Source: QAMH01 sp900556425 (GTDB lineage Bacteria; Actinomycetota; Coriobacteriia; Coriobacteriales; QAMH01). From it: a stretch of DNA of 64,000 nucleotides. Below are positions 7,430 to 16,002 of this stretch, one piece after another. The notes under the pieces are model-generated. The model searched no databases and was not told the DNA's origin. It saw only the letters and a program-made list of their open reading frames with translations. Every line of letters starts with the position of its first letter. The first letter of the stretch is position 1. A program made the position numbers and the translations under genes. The stretch covers positions 39,805-103,804 of the forward strand of contig CABRZR010000008.1 in assembly GCA_902475535.1 (NCBI GenBank). Reading direction: 5' to 3'.

Positions 7430-9280
7430 ATGAATGCAATGCTGATTCTGCTGGTCTCCATAGTGGTCCTGGTTTTGGGCTACATCTTCTATGGCGGGTG
7501 GCTCGCCAAGCAATGGGGTGTCAAGGCCGAACGTGTCACGCCTGCTCACGAGTTTGAGGATGGCCGTGACTACGTTCCCGCGCCGCCGTACGTCGTGCTC
7601 GGCCACCATTTCTCGTCGATTGCCGGCGCCGGTCCCATCAACGGTCCCATCCAGGCTGCCATCTTTGGCTGGGTGCCCGTACTGCTGTGGGTGCTCATCG
7701 GCGGCATCTTCATTGGCGCCATGCATGATTTTGGCGCGCTGTTTGCATCGCTCAGGCACAAGGGCCAGACGCTTGCGACCGTCATCCAGGAAAACGTCGA
7801 CGGCATGGCCAAGAAGCTCTTCTGCATCTTCGCATACCTCACGCTCATCCTCGTGGTCGCGGCTTTCGCATCTATCGTTGCCAGCACGTTTGCCGTCACT
7901 CCGGTCCCGGCCGATGCCGCCAAGGCGGCTACCGTCGAGATGACGAACCTCGCCAATACGCGCACCGCCATGATTTCGATGCTGTTCATCGTCGTCGCGG
8001 TCATCTTTGGCCTGGCCACGCGCGGGCGCAAAATTCCCACGGCCATAAACGTTGTCTCGGCGCTTATCATCATCGTCCTCGTCGTTGCGTTGGGCTTTCT
8101 CTTCCCGGTTATCGCGCTCGATAACACCACGTGGATGATCATCATCGGCGTCTACATCCTGCTTGCCTCGGTCGCACCCGTCTGGATTTTGCTGCAGCCG
8201 CGCGATTACCTTTCGAGCTACCTGCTCTATGGCATGATCGTGCTTGCGCTCATCGGCATCGTGGGGTCGGGCATCATGGGAGGCTCGACCGACCTGTCGA
8301 TTCCCGCGTTCACCGGCTTCACCGCCACTGCCGGCACCTCGAAGGTCGCGACGAGCGGCTTCCTCTTTCCCGCGCTGTTCATCACCATCGCCTGTGGTGC
8401 CATTTCGGGCTTCCATAGTCTCGTGGCCTCGGGTACGACTTCCAAGCAGCTTGATCGCGAGAGCGAAGCGCAACCCATTGCGTACGGTGGCATGCTGCTC
8501 GAGTGCCTGGTCGCCGTCATTTCGCTATGCGCCGTGGCGTTTGTGTTCTCGGGCTACATGGATGGCACCTATACCTCGCCCACGCAGGTCTTTGCCGCGG
8601 GCCTTTCGCAAATGCTTGGCATGATTCCGGGGCTTGCCGGTGCCACCGACATCGCATACGCGCTGCTCATCCTTGCCGTTTCGGTGTTTTGCCTGACCTC
8701 GCTTGACACGGCGACTCGCCTGGCGCGCTATATGTTCCAGGAGCTCTTCACGCCGCAAGGCGTCGAAATCAAGGACCTGACCGGATGGCGTCGCGTCGTG
8801 ACCAATCCCTGGTTCGCGACGATCGTCACCGTCGTCCTGGGCGTGTGGCTCGGCATGACGGGCTATCAGCTCGTATGGCCGCTGTTCGGCGCCGCAAATC
8901 AGCTTCTCGCCGCCCTGGGCCTGCTCGCCGTGTGCGCATGGCTCGGCAATGCGGGACGCAACAACAAGATGTTCTACGTGCCCATGGCGTTCATGCTCGT
9001 CGTGACGCTGACGTCCCTCGTCATGACGCTGTACGCCAAATGCATGGCGCTTGCCGGTGGCGCATTGGATGCGGCGACCATTCTGCAGCTCCTCATTGCG
9101 CTGCTGCTCATCATCTTGGCCATCATCCTGGCCGTGAAGGGACTCAGGACGATCTTCGGCGCTCGCAAGGGCGGATCGGGGACGTCGGGTGGCGACTCAG
9201 CGAATGCGGACGTGAAGGCGAATCCGGCTGACGAGCCTTTCGAGCATGCTGACCTGGGGTTTGATGATTTGAACATATAG
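7430..9280 (+). CDS. cstA: CstA/BtsT family carbon-starvation transporter
   Basis: Polytopic membrane transporter of 616 residues. Characterised relatives are pyruvate or peptide transporters induced when carbon runs low; the substrate here is inferred. The N-terminal helix (LILLVSIVVLVLGYIFYGGW) is followed by the family signatures VPAPPYVVLGHHFSSIAGAG, GPIQAAIFGW and GAMHDFGALFASLRHKG. FHSLVASGTTSKQL follows near the middle and TSLDTATRLARYMFQEL near residue 430. About 14-16 hydrophobic segments are visible, with a hydrophilic tail rich in Gly, Ser and Asp. The ATG at 7430 has AGAGGTGAG seven bases upstream. It is shorter than the roughly 700-residue enteric CstA. The stop is followed within ten bases by two copies of the dispersed palindromic repeat. 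Confidence 0.93.
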   Translation: MNAMLILLVSIVVLVLGYIFYGGWLAKQWGVKAERVTPAHEFEDGRDYVPAPPYVVLGHHFSSIAGAGPINGPIQAAIFGWVPVLLWVLIGGIFIGAMHDFGALFASLRHKGQTLATVIQENVDGMAKKLFCIFAYLTLILVVAAFASIVASTFAVTPVPADAAKAATVEMTNLANTRTAMISMLFIVVAVIFGLATRGRKIPTAINVVSALIIIVLVVALGFLFPVIALDNTTWMIIIGVYILLASVAPVWILLQPRDYLSSYLLYGMIVLALIGIVGSGIMGGSTDLSIPAFTGFTATAGTSKVATSGFLFPALFITIACGAISGFHSLVASGTTSKQLDRESEAQPIAYGGMLLECLVAVISLCAVAFVFSGYMDGTYTSPTQVFAAGLSQMLGMIPGLAGATDIAYALLILAVSVFCLTSLDTATRLARYMFQELFTPQGVEIKDLTGWRRVVTNPWFATIVTVVLGVWLGMTGYQLVWPLFGAANQLLAALGLLAVCAWLGNAGRNNKMFYVPMAFMLVVTLTSLVMTLYAKCMALAGGALDAATILQLLIALLLIILAIILAVKGLRTIFGARKGGSGTSGGDSANADVKANPADEPFEHADLGFDDLNI

Positions 9281-9290
9281 ATGGGAGCGG

Positions 9291-9390
9291 GAGATTTCTC
9301 GACTGCGCTCACTGCGTTCGCTCCGCTCGAAATGACAGGAGTGGGAGCGAGAGATTTCTCGACTGCGCTCGCTCCGCTCGAAATGACAGG
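9291..9390. repeat. Two copies of the GAGATTTCTCGACT...CTCGAAATGACAGG intergenic repeat
   Basis: Units at 9291-9339 and 9351-9390 share GAGATTTCTCGACTGCGCTC at one end and CTCCGCTCGAAATGACAGG at the other; the second lacks a short central stretch. The same element recurs at 17108-17155, 17386-17433, 62197-62479 and 63752-63801, and inside a coding sequence at 19389-19437. It is a short dispersed palindromic (REP-like) element. Confidence 0.8.
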
Positions 9391-9402
9391 AATGGGAGCG
9401 GA

Positions 9403-9454
9403 AGTGGGACAAATGACCTGTCCATTTGTCCCACTAGGGGAATCGTGATAGAAT
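9403..9454 (+). promoter_or_regulatory. Candidate marR promoter overlapping a 13-bp inverted repeat
   Basis: AGTGGGACAAATG (9403-9415) and CATTTGTCCCACT (9423-9435) form a perfect inverted repeat with a seven-base spacer. TTGTCC (9426-9431), a 17-base gap and TAGAAT (9449-9454) form a plausible sigma-70-type promoter whose -35 box lies in the right arm. The transcript would lead into the MarR gene at 9530. An autoregulatory operator is inferred from this geometry. Confidence 0.45.
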
Positions 9455-9529
9455 AACCGCAATAAGTTGCACAAGATGTGTTAGGGGCCTGATTCCCTGG
9501 CACGGAACTTATCCAGGAGGACGATTATC

Positions 9530-9982
9530 ATGCAGCGCAGCGAACGGGGACAGTACGAGCAATTCGTCATCGGTGCCATCTCGATTCTGTCGAATCGCTT
9601 CAATCGCTTTGCCGACTCGTTGCATTCGGATATCACCTTCAAGCAGTGGTACCTCATGATGATGATTTCGCGCATGGAGGACGAACCCAAGAACGTGCGT
9701 GATATTGCCGAGTTTACCGGCACCACGCGTCAGAACGTCAAGAAGATGCTCGCGGCGCTCGAGGAGAAGGGCTATGTCACGTGTAGCCGTTCGAGTGCCG
9801 ATGGCCGCGCCCTGGATGTCGAGCTTACGCGCAAGGCGTACACGTACTTCTCCGATAACGGAGCCGCCGCAGAGCGCAAGATCGACGAGCTCTTCGCAAA
9901 TGTGTCGGATGCCGAGCTCATGTCCATCGTAAAGGGAATCCAGAAGCTCACCGAGTGCCTGGACGAGCTCGAAGAAGAGTAA
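9530..9982 (+). CDS. MarR family transcriptional regulator
   Basis: A 150-residue winged-helix DNA-binding protein, probably a dimeric repressor. The N-terminal helix (YEQFVIGAISILSNRFNRFA) belongs to the dimerisation region. The helix-turn-helix is NVRDIAEFTGTTRQNVKKML (around residues 55-74), followed by the wing EKGYVTCSRSSADGRALDVE with the family's Asp-x-Arg element. The C-terminal helices end in an acidic tail. The ATG at 9530 has the strong ribosome site CAGGAGG eight bases upstream. The stop abuts the stop of the convergent radical-SAM gene. The ligand and targets are unknown; the overlapping inverted repeat upstream suggests autoregulation. Confidence 0.92.
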   Translation: MQRSERGQYEQFVIGAISILSNRFNRFADSLHSDITFKQWYLMMMISRMEDEPKNVRDIAEFTGTTRQNVKKMLAALEEKGYVTCSRSSADGRALDVELTRKAYTYFSDNGAAAERKIDELFANVSDAELMSIVKGIQKLTECLDELEEE

Positions 9983-11266
9983 CTAGAGAACTTCAAGCCC
10001 CACTTCACGCAGGTAACGGCCCTGATCGTCACGTTCAAGCACGTTATAGGAGACGACGGGCGTGCAACGCGTGCCCGCGAGCGCGTCCACAAAGCCTAGC
10101 GGAAAAGCAAGCGAATGCTCGTGCGTGCTCTCGATGTAATCGGTGCATCCGGCAGCTTGAAGGCGCTTGAGGGCTACCTCGACGTCCTTGCCGAAGACCT
10201 TGCCCGACTTGAGGAAGAAGTCCTCTTCGTCGAAGCTGAAGCAGGGATGCATATCGCGCCCGACCTCGTTCATCTGGCGCATCTCGCTGCGGTGCTTGTT
10301 GTCGAGCGAGCAATAATGCATGCCGAAGGAAAGCCCCTCGTCCATCGCCCAGAGCATGAGCTCGAGTGCAAGTTGCTCGCTACCATCGATGGCCAGCCCG
10401 CCGGAGTAGTTGTAGTCGTACATGACGTCAAAGGGAGGATTGCGCAGCTCGAAGCCACGCTTGGCGAACTCCTCCCAGCTGTGGAAGGGGAAGCAGAACT
10501 CGAGGAGGTTCATGCCATCGATGCCCGCCTCGTCAAAGCGTCGCATCCAATCGCGCATCGCATCGTCTGTACCGGGGATGATGGGCATCTCGACCATGAC
10601 CGATGGAATGTATTCGGTGGCCATCTGCATGTTGGCGAGCACGCACTCGCGCTGCTCGTCGGTGTCGTCCTGTTTGATCGAGAAGCGAATCTCGTCAAGA
10701 CCGGCATCACGCAGCTGCCCGGCCATCTCACGCGTGAGCAGATCTCCCGAGGTATACATGCGCTTGTGGGCGTCACCGAAGAGCTCATGGGCGCGGGCGA
10801 GGAAGGCGAGCGTATCGTCGAAGTTGAGCAGCGGCTCCCCGCCGGTCAGGCCAACGACGGCCATCTTTCCGCCGGTTGATTGCGCAGCCTGTTGCATAAC
10901 TTCTTCCCATGGGCAGCCTTCCTCGACGAACTTGTCGTAATCGGCGAGGTTGTAGTTGAAGCAGAAGTAGCAATCGCGGTGGCATTTGAAGGTGGTCGAG
11001 AAGGTCTCGCTGCCGTTTGCGCCGGTACATTCGACGCAGGCGGGAGAGAGCCAACCCACGCGAATGCTCGCGCCGCCGTTGCGCATCTCGGCGCCCCGAT
11101 TGGCCAGTTGCCTGCGCAACTCGTCGATCGCATCATGACGTGCGTTTGCATCGGCAAAGGTCAGGCCCTTTTCACGCAGGGCCTCGATGTAGTTTTCCTC
11201 GGTGCGCTCGAAAACACGCAGGGCGTTGCGCAATGACTGGTTGTTCATAAGGTTCCATATCCACAT
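9983..11266 (-). CDS. Radical SAM protein
   Basis: A 427-residue radical S-adenosylmethionine enzyme of unknown reaction. The core cluster motif is CHRDCYFC (Cys95, Cys99, Cys102), followed by the glycine-rich SAM-contacting TGGEPLLNFD around residue 140 and the barrel strands EIRFSIK and VMVEMPIIPGTDD. An extra CVEC pair (Cys77, Cys80) precedes the cluster motif. Cysteines near the C-terminal end (HYCSLDNKH, HPCFSF, AAGCTDY, GTRCTP) could hold an auxiliary cluster, but their spacing does not match a clear SPASM motif. The ATG at 11266 gives the longest product; the ATG at 11248 is an equally possible start. The gene ends tail-to-tail with marR and is divergent from the SpoVA-like gene. Confidence 0.87.
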   Translation of the reverse strand: MWIWNLMNNQSLRNALRVFERTEENYIEALREKGLTFADANARHDAIDELRRQLANRGAEMRNGGASIRVGWLSPACVECTGANGSETFSTTFKCHRDCYFCFNYNLADYDKFVEEGCPWEEVMQQAAQSTGGKMAVVGLTGGEPLLNFDDTLAFLARAHELFGDAHKRMYTSGDLLTREMAGQLRDAGLDEIRFSIKQDDTDEQRECVLANMQMATEYIPSVMVEMPIIPGTDDAMRDWMRRFDEAGIDGMNLLEFCFPFHSWEEFAKRGFELRNPPFDVMYDYNYSGGLAIDGSEQLALELMLWAMDEGLSFGMHYCSLDNKHRSEMRQMNEVGRDMHPCFSFDEEDFFLKSGKVFGKDVEVALKRLQAAGCTDYIESTHEHSLAFPLGFVDALAGTRCTPVVSYNVLERDDQGRYLREVGLEVL

Positions 11267-11328
11267 AGACGGCTTTCCACTGGCGATTATAGAGCCACCG
11301 AAGGGTGGCGTGGTGTGGGAAGTGCCGA

Positions 11329-11458
11329 TATACTGTACGAGTTCGCGCCTGGGAGGGATGCGAAGACGCCTGCCATGCTCATGGCAGGCGCGGAAAGCCG
11401 CGCGAGCGCTACGCGGCTTTTCTCGTATAGGCGCGGGTCTGCAGGAGGGCCGACCCGC
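11329..11458 (+). promoter_or_regulatory. Candidate attenuator-type leader of the SpoVA-like gene
   Basis: A -10-like TATACT (11329-11334, weak -35) precedes three hairpins. The first has 10-bp arms at 11367-11376 and 11381-11390. The second has 9-bp arms at 11394-11402 and 11412-11420, followed by TCTCG after the terminal T-run of its right arm, so it resembles an intrinsic terminator. The third has arms GCGGGTC (11433-11439) and GACCCGC (11452-11458). GCGCGG (11388-11393) can alternatively pair with CCGCGC (11398-11403), which would break both of the first two. A conditional terminator is inferred from this competition. Confidence 0.45.
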
Positions 11459-11476
11459 ACGAACAGGGGGAATTAC

Positions 11477-12493
11477 ATGAAACCTTATAAGACCGTGTTC
11501 TACAGCTTCTGCGTGGGCGGCGTTCTCGCCCTTATCGCGCAGGCCATCTTGTCATTCTGGCAGTTTGCGCTGACCGGTACGCCGATGGAATTCTTCACGG
11601 GTGGTGCCACTCTGGTGAGCATGGGCCTCATCGGCTGCGTGCTCGGTGGTTTTGCGTGCTACCAGTACGTCGAGGAATGGGCTACGTTTGGTGCCTTGCT
11701 GCCGTTCTCCGGTTTCGCGATGGCCGTCGGCATGAAGGGCGTTGGTCCGTGGACCAAGGAAAACGCCTCGATGGGCAAATGCGTCTGGAACTGCGTCTGG
11801 TTCGTCATCTGGTTTAACGTCGTGTTCATGCTCGTGTGCGTCGTGATTGGTTACGTGTGCGGCATGATGGGCGTCCAGCCTGGTCAGAACCTGGGTGTGG
11901 CGAAGACCGAGGGCGGCATGCTCTTCTTCAACGCACTGTGGGTGGGCGGCTTGCTCGCCGCGTTCTTCCAGATTCTGTTCCTGGTCTGCAAGTCCATCAC
12001 TTCCAAGACGACGCCGCTCCACATCCTGATGACGGCATGGATGCTGGGTGCGATCCTCGCGCCCTTCGGCATTTCCGGTGCGCTTGCGAACTTCGCCGGT
12101 CAGGGTTTTTCGGTCATGATCACCGTTGGTGGCTACAACACCTACAACATCGGCATGGACCTGTTCCTCGGTGGCGAGCATGCCATCGCCGGTCTGGTTC
12201 ACCTGGGTTCCTTTGCGCTGGCCGTGTGTGGCCTGGCGCTCACGGCGCTGTTTACCTTCTGGATCTACAACGCCATCTTTGGCCGCAAGCCCATCAACGA
12301 GGTGCATGCCGAGAAGGCGCTGCATTCGCTCGAGGAGCTTGGTTATGACGCCTCCATGGTCAAGGTTGCCAAGGTCGAGGAGCAGGAGGGCTTCGATGAG
12401 GGGGCCGATGGCACGCCCATGGGCACGGGTGGTGCAGTCGATGCCAATGACGATGGCATCGTTGATGTGACCGGAGATGTCATCGATAAATAA
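11477..12493 (+). CDS. SpoVA-like multi-spanning membrane protein
   Basis: A 338-residue membrane protein with about eight hydrophobic segments. The N-terminal part (FYSFCVGGVLALIAQAILSF, then GGATLVSMGLIGCVLGGFAC and FGALLPFSGFAMAVGMKGVG) resembles the SpoVAC/SpoVAEb family, which moves dipicolinic acid during sporulation and germination in Firmicutes. The C-terminal part has further membrane segments, a charged cytoplasmic stretch (around residues 275-310) and an acidic Gly/Asp tail. The ATG at 11477 has AGGGGG nearby; a longer frame from 11315 runs through the leader hairpins and is rejected. No other sporulation gene is present, so a spore role is unlikely and a general small-molecule transport role is only inferred. 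A strong terminator follows. Confidence 0.65.
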   Translation: MKPYKTVFYSFCVGGVLALIAQAILSFWQFALTGTPMEFFTGGATLVSMGLIGCVLGGFACYQYVEEWATFGALLPFSGFAMAVGMKGVGPWTKENASMGKCVWNCVWFVIWFNVVFMLVCVVIGYVCGMMGVQPGQNLGVAKTEGGMLFFNALWVGGLLAAFFQILFLVCKSITSKTTPLHILMTAWMLGAILAPFGISGALANFAGQGFSVMITVGGYNTYNIGMDLFLGGEHAIAGLVHLGSFALAVCGLALTALFTFWIYNAIFGRKPINEVHAEKALHSLEELGYDASMVKVAKVEEQEGFDEGADGTPMGTGGAVDANDDGIVDVTGDVIDK

Positions 12494-12520
12494 CAGGTTG
12501 CGTAAAGGCAACTGGTTTTG

Positions 12521-12584
12521 GCGTCGAGGCGTCCGCAATTCCTCAGAAACCCATTCGGAATTGTCGGGCCCCTCGACGCTTTTG
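12521..12584 (+). terminator. Intrinsic terminator after the SpoVA-like gene
   Basis: GCGTCGAGG (12521-12529) pairs with CCTCGACGC (12571-12579), and inside it CAATTCC (12536-12542) pairs with GGAATTG (12557-12563). TTTT follows at the end of the stem. It lies 28 bases past the stop codon, in the gap between this gene and the convergent DUF1846 gene. Confidence 0.8.
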
Positions 12585-12662
12585 CGTAGCCGCAGGTAGT
12601 TGACGCAGAATGAATCCAGTGTAATAATGCAATAGGTAGCGTATGGTGGTTAGCGATGATAG

Positions 12663-14144
12663 TTAGCGATGGTAGTACGCGCGGCGCTCGAAGACGGGCT
12701 CGCAGCAGACGTTGATGCCGAGATTTGCGTAGGTTTTCTCATCTGTCGAGGAGATGATGACCGAGAAATAGGCATCGCAGCCGCGTAGGGCCTCGGTTGC
12801 ATCGATTGCCCTCTGGGCGAGAGGGTCGGTGGCCGAGCTAATGGAAAGGGCAATAAGTGTCTCATCTGAGTGAAGACGCGGGTTAATGCTGTGCAGATGC
12901 TCGGTCTTGAGATGGCAGATGGGCTCGAGGGCCGCATCACTCACGATATAGGTGCTGTCATCGATGCCGGCCACAACCTTGAGGGCGTTGAGCAGGAGCG
13001 ATGAGGCAGCGCCAAGGAGCTCCGAAGTCTTGCCGGTGACGAGCGACCCATCGGGAAGTACCAGGGCGCCAGCGGGTAGGCCCGAGACTTCAGCTTTGGC
13101 GAGTGCGGCCTGGTGAGCGGGGGAAAGGTCGACATCGACACCCGCGTCCTTCATGAGAAGTTCGAGCTTGCCGACCTCCTCTTTGCCGGTGCCGACGCGT
13201 GCGAGCTGCTCGCGGGCACGGAAGTAGCGGCGTACGACCTCGTTGCGGGCTGCATCGCTGCAGACCTCATCGTCACAGATGCAATTGCCTACCATATTAA
13301 CGCCCATATCGGTGGGGGATTGGTAGGGGCTTTCTCCCAGGATGCTCTCCATCATGGCCTTGAGCACGGGAAATGTCTCGACATCACGGTTGTAGTTGAC
13401 GGCGATGCTCCCGTAGGCCTCGAGATGGAACGGATCGATGATGTTGTTGTCCTCAAGATCTGCCGTGGCGGCCTCATAGGCAATGTTGACCGGGTGCTTG
13501 AGCGGGAGGTTCCAGACCGGGAAGGTCTCGAACTTGGCATATCCGCAGGTGACGCCATGCTTGTTCTCGTGATAGAGCTGGGAGAGGCACGTTGCCAGCT
13601 TGCCGGAGCCCGGACCAGGGGCCGTGACGACGACAAGCGGGCGTTCCGTCACGATGTAATCGTTTTTGCCAAAGCCTTCATCGCTCACGATATGCTCGAT
13701 ATCTGACGGATAGCGGTCAATGACATAGTGACGGTAGCATTTGATGCCCATGGACTCCAGGCGGCGTTGATATGCCTCTGCATGGGGCTGGCCGGTGAAT
13801 TGCGTGATAACGACGCCGCCGACGAGCAGGCCCATCTCGCGATATACATCCATGAGACGCAGAACATCCTCGGAGTAGGCAATGCCGATATCTGAGCGAT
13901 GCTTATTGCCCTCTATATGATTAGCGTTGATCGCAATGACGACCTCTGCATCATCGGCCAGGGTCATGAGCATGCGGACCTTGGAATCAGGCTCGAAACC
14001 AGGAAGCACGCGTGAGGCGTGGTAATCGTCGAAAAGCTTGCCACCGAATTCGAGATACAACTTGCCACCAAATTGCGCAATACGCTCCCTGATGCGAGCG
14101 GCCTGCATTTCGATATACATGTCGTTGTCGAATCCGATGTGCAT
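12663..14144 (-). CDS. DUF1846 domain-containing protein
   Basis: A 493-residue cytoplasmic protein of the DUF1846 family, whose reaction is not established. Family landmarks are the N-terminal MHIGFDNDMYIEMQAARIRE, LYLEFGGKLFDDYHASRVLP, and VITQFTGQPHAEAYQRRLES. These are followed by the P-loop-like APGPGSGKLATCLSQLYHE around residue 180 and KFETFPVWNLPLKHPVN. The length matches the family's usual 490-510. The ATG at 14144 has GGAAGG nine bases upstream; a TTG three codons earlier is less likely. It stands alone, convergent with the SpoVA-like gene, and marks the edge of the gene-poor AT-rich block upstream of it. Confidence 0.92.
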   Translation of the reverse strand: MHIGFDNDMYIEMQAARIRERIAQFGGKLYLEFGGKLFDDYHASRVLPGFEPDSKVRMLMTLADDAEVVIAINANHIEGNKHRSDIGIAYSEDVLRLMDVYREMGLLVGGVVITQFTGQPHAEAYQRRLESMGIKCYRHYVIDRYPSDIEHIVSDEGFGKNDYIVTERPLVVVTAPGPGSGKLATCLSQLYHENKHGVTCGYAKFETFPVWNLPLKHPVNIAYEAATADLEDNNIIDPFHLEAYGSIAVNYNRDVETFPVLKAMMESILGESPYQSPTDMGVNMVGNCICDDEVCSDAARNEVVRRYFRAREQLARVGTGKEEVGKLELLMKDAGVDVDLSPAHQAALAKAEVSGLPAGALVLPDGSLVTGKTSELLGAASSLLLNALKVVAGIDDSTYIVSDAALEPICHLKTEHLHSINPRLHSDETLIALSISSATDPLAQRAIDATEALRGCDAYFSVIISSTDEKTYANLGINVCCEPVFERRAYYHR

Positions 14145-16002
14145 GCCATACAACCTTCCACTCGAAATTTTTCATCATCATACACGACAGCCGAGACACG
14201 AAAAGCAGAGCGATGCATTGAATCGGTTGGCGCGTCTCCACAAGAATCCACAAGAAAAGTGACCAAGATATTTTGGCAGAAATTTGGGTCTAACAGAGTG
14301 CCAAACGAAGGAAGATTTCCGGCCCCAAAAAACGAGGCTTCAGAATCGCGCCTGTGGCACTTTTAGAGACTGATTAGCATCGAAACACAGAGAGCAGTCA
14401 GAGGGGCTGAGAAGGCAGTATTTTGCACGAGAGAGCGAATTCAAAATCTGGAAGCAATAAGAGAGAATTTGAAAGCAAAATATTTAGCCCGTACCAGTTG
14501 AAGATATGTTATTAAGTTGCATAAATAAGGAAATTTGAGAGTGACAGAAAGATCCATGTGGAAAAAGACGGGAGGCCCGAATTATCTGATTTGGAAATAA
14601 AAAATTATCAATAAATAGATAATCAATATATCCGAATTTGAGATAAAGAACTATCTGAGAACAGAATAATAGAGCATATGAAGCCTCGTATTATTAACTG
14701 GCACCAGTTAATAATACGAGGCTTCTGTTCATTATTTCGTATCAAGAATATATAATTATCAAAATTAAGATAAAGAAAATTAAATCGAGCAAAATTTGTG
14801 TTGAAGCAAAACTATCCAAATATGAGATAAAACATTATCTAAACAATGAATAGATTAATTCTGATTGGCAAAATATTGATTCTCAGGTGAATTAACTATT
14901 AATCAGATAAAGATTTATCAGAAGAAGGAATAATAAGATCGGACGAGAAATCAAAATCGGAAAGAGAAGAATCAGCGGGTACCAATAAAAAATATGCATT
15001 GTTTTAATCTAGATTAGAGATAAAAGAGTTATCTAAAAATCAGTTAATGTTATATCTACAAATAAGATAAAGAATCCTCAGTTGATGATTTTCGCGAGTT
15101 CGAAAATACAAACGGGAACAAATTGGAATCCTGTTGAAAAAGTCTGGAGGCTCTCTGAGGCACGAGAATCAATTTTGAGCCGTTTTAGTCTCTGCGAAGT
15201 CTGTGAGTCCGAGATGGTTTTCCAGAACGTCTTGAGGCCCAAAATAATCGCTCAAATTTTCAATGCCCAAGATCGAAATTATTATCTGTATTGTGAATAA
15301 AGATTTTCAGAAAATGATTGGATCTGATTTTTCGTTCCTCCTTCGAAACTTTATTATATAAACAGATAAAGATGGCCTGAATCAAAAGTATGGCAAATTA
15401 ACTCAAATTTAGATAAAGATTTCTCTTCAAACAAGCTTTAATAATTCTGCATTGAGAATAATAAAGGAACTCTATCTTAATCTTATTTAATGATAAAGTC
15501 TAACAGGGTTGTCCGAAAAATCAGGAATCGAGTTGTGATCGAATCATGAATCGGCTGTTACCCAAACTCTCCATTCACGATAAAAAATCTTTGCGGAAAT
15601 CTGCTAGAAACACTCAAAAAATTAGGATAGCTATCGCGGGATTCAGCCCCCAAAACAAAGGCCTTAGAAGGGCTTAGAATCGCTTGTAGATATACCGTGA
15701 AAGCAAGCATCGATTTTGTATAGAAAAATGTATATATTGCCTGATAAATCGCTGATATCATCAATTTGCTAACCAGGAGATAACACAGCTAAATCAGGCG
15801 TTAGCGCGGCTACTGAATCACCTTCGCTATGCGTCTTGGAAATTGGGCCGTGAGAACCACTCAGAAGCCACAGAAAGCGTCAAGCTATCAATTTGTATTT
15901 TTTATAGATTTGCGTATATCACTTGGTATATAATCTCAAAGACTTTAGATGAGTCAGATCGTCTAGTTACTCGCCAAGAATGTTCTCAAAAATGTAGGTT
16001 AG
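14145..16002. other. AT-rich, gene-free block with recurring AGATAAAG motifs
   Basis: No credible gene is present: the longest frames (72 and 68 codons at 15082-15300 and 15558-15764) lack ribosome sites and recognisable features. Exact AGATAAAG occurs at 14641, 14768, 14905, 15065, 15364 and 15411, with near copies at 14825, 15018 and 15491, all in the same orientation. At 14641, 14825, 14905 and 15018 the motif is followed within about ten bases by TATCT/TTATC, making short imperfect inverted repeats. The composition is far more AT-rich than the genes to the left. It also holds the 44-bp palindrome and three copies of a GGTACCAGT-like motif. Confidence 0.7.
14681..14724. repeat. Perfect 21-bp inverted repeat with two-base centre
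   Basis: The left arm runs 14681-14701 and the right arm 14704-14724, separated only by CA. The arms are exact reverse complements, starting AAGCCTCG and meeting at CTGG-CA-CCAG. The tight centre suits cruciform DNA or a very stable RNA hairpin; the bases after it (CTGTTCATTATTT) are only mildly T-rich. No gene ends nearby. Confidence 0.9.

Noticed and set aside
11315..11476. N-terminal extension of the SpoVA-like protein
   Set aside because: The extension is translated through leader hairpins, has no ribosome site and adds no family sequence; the ATG at 11477 has AGGGGG nearby.
15082..15300. 72-codon frame in the AT-rich block
   Set aside because: No ribosome site, no domain, and it overlaps repetitive decayed sequence; the same holds for 15558-15764 and for 18280-18510, 18276-18488 and 18534-18755.
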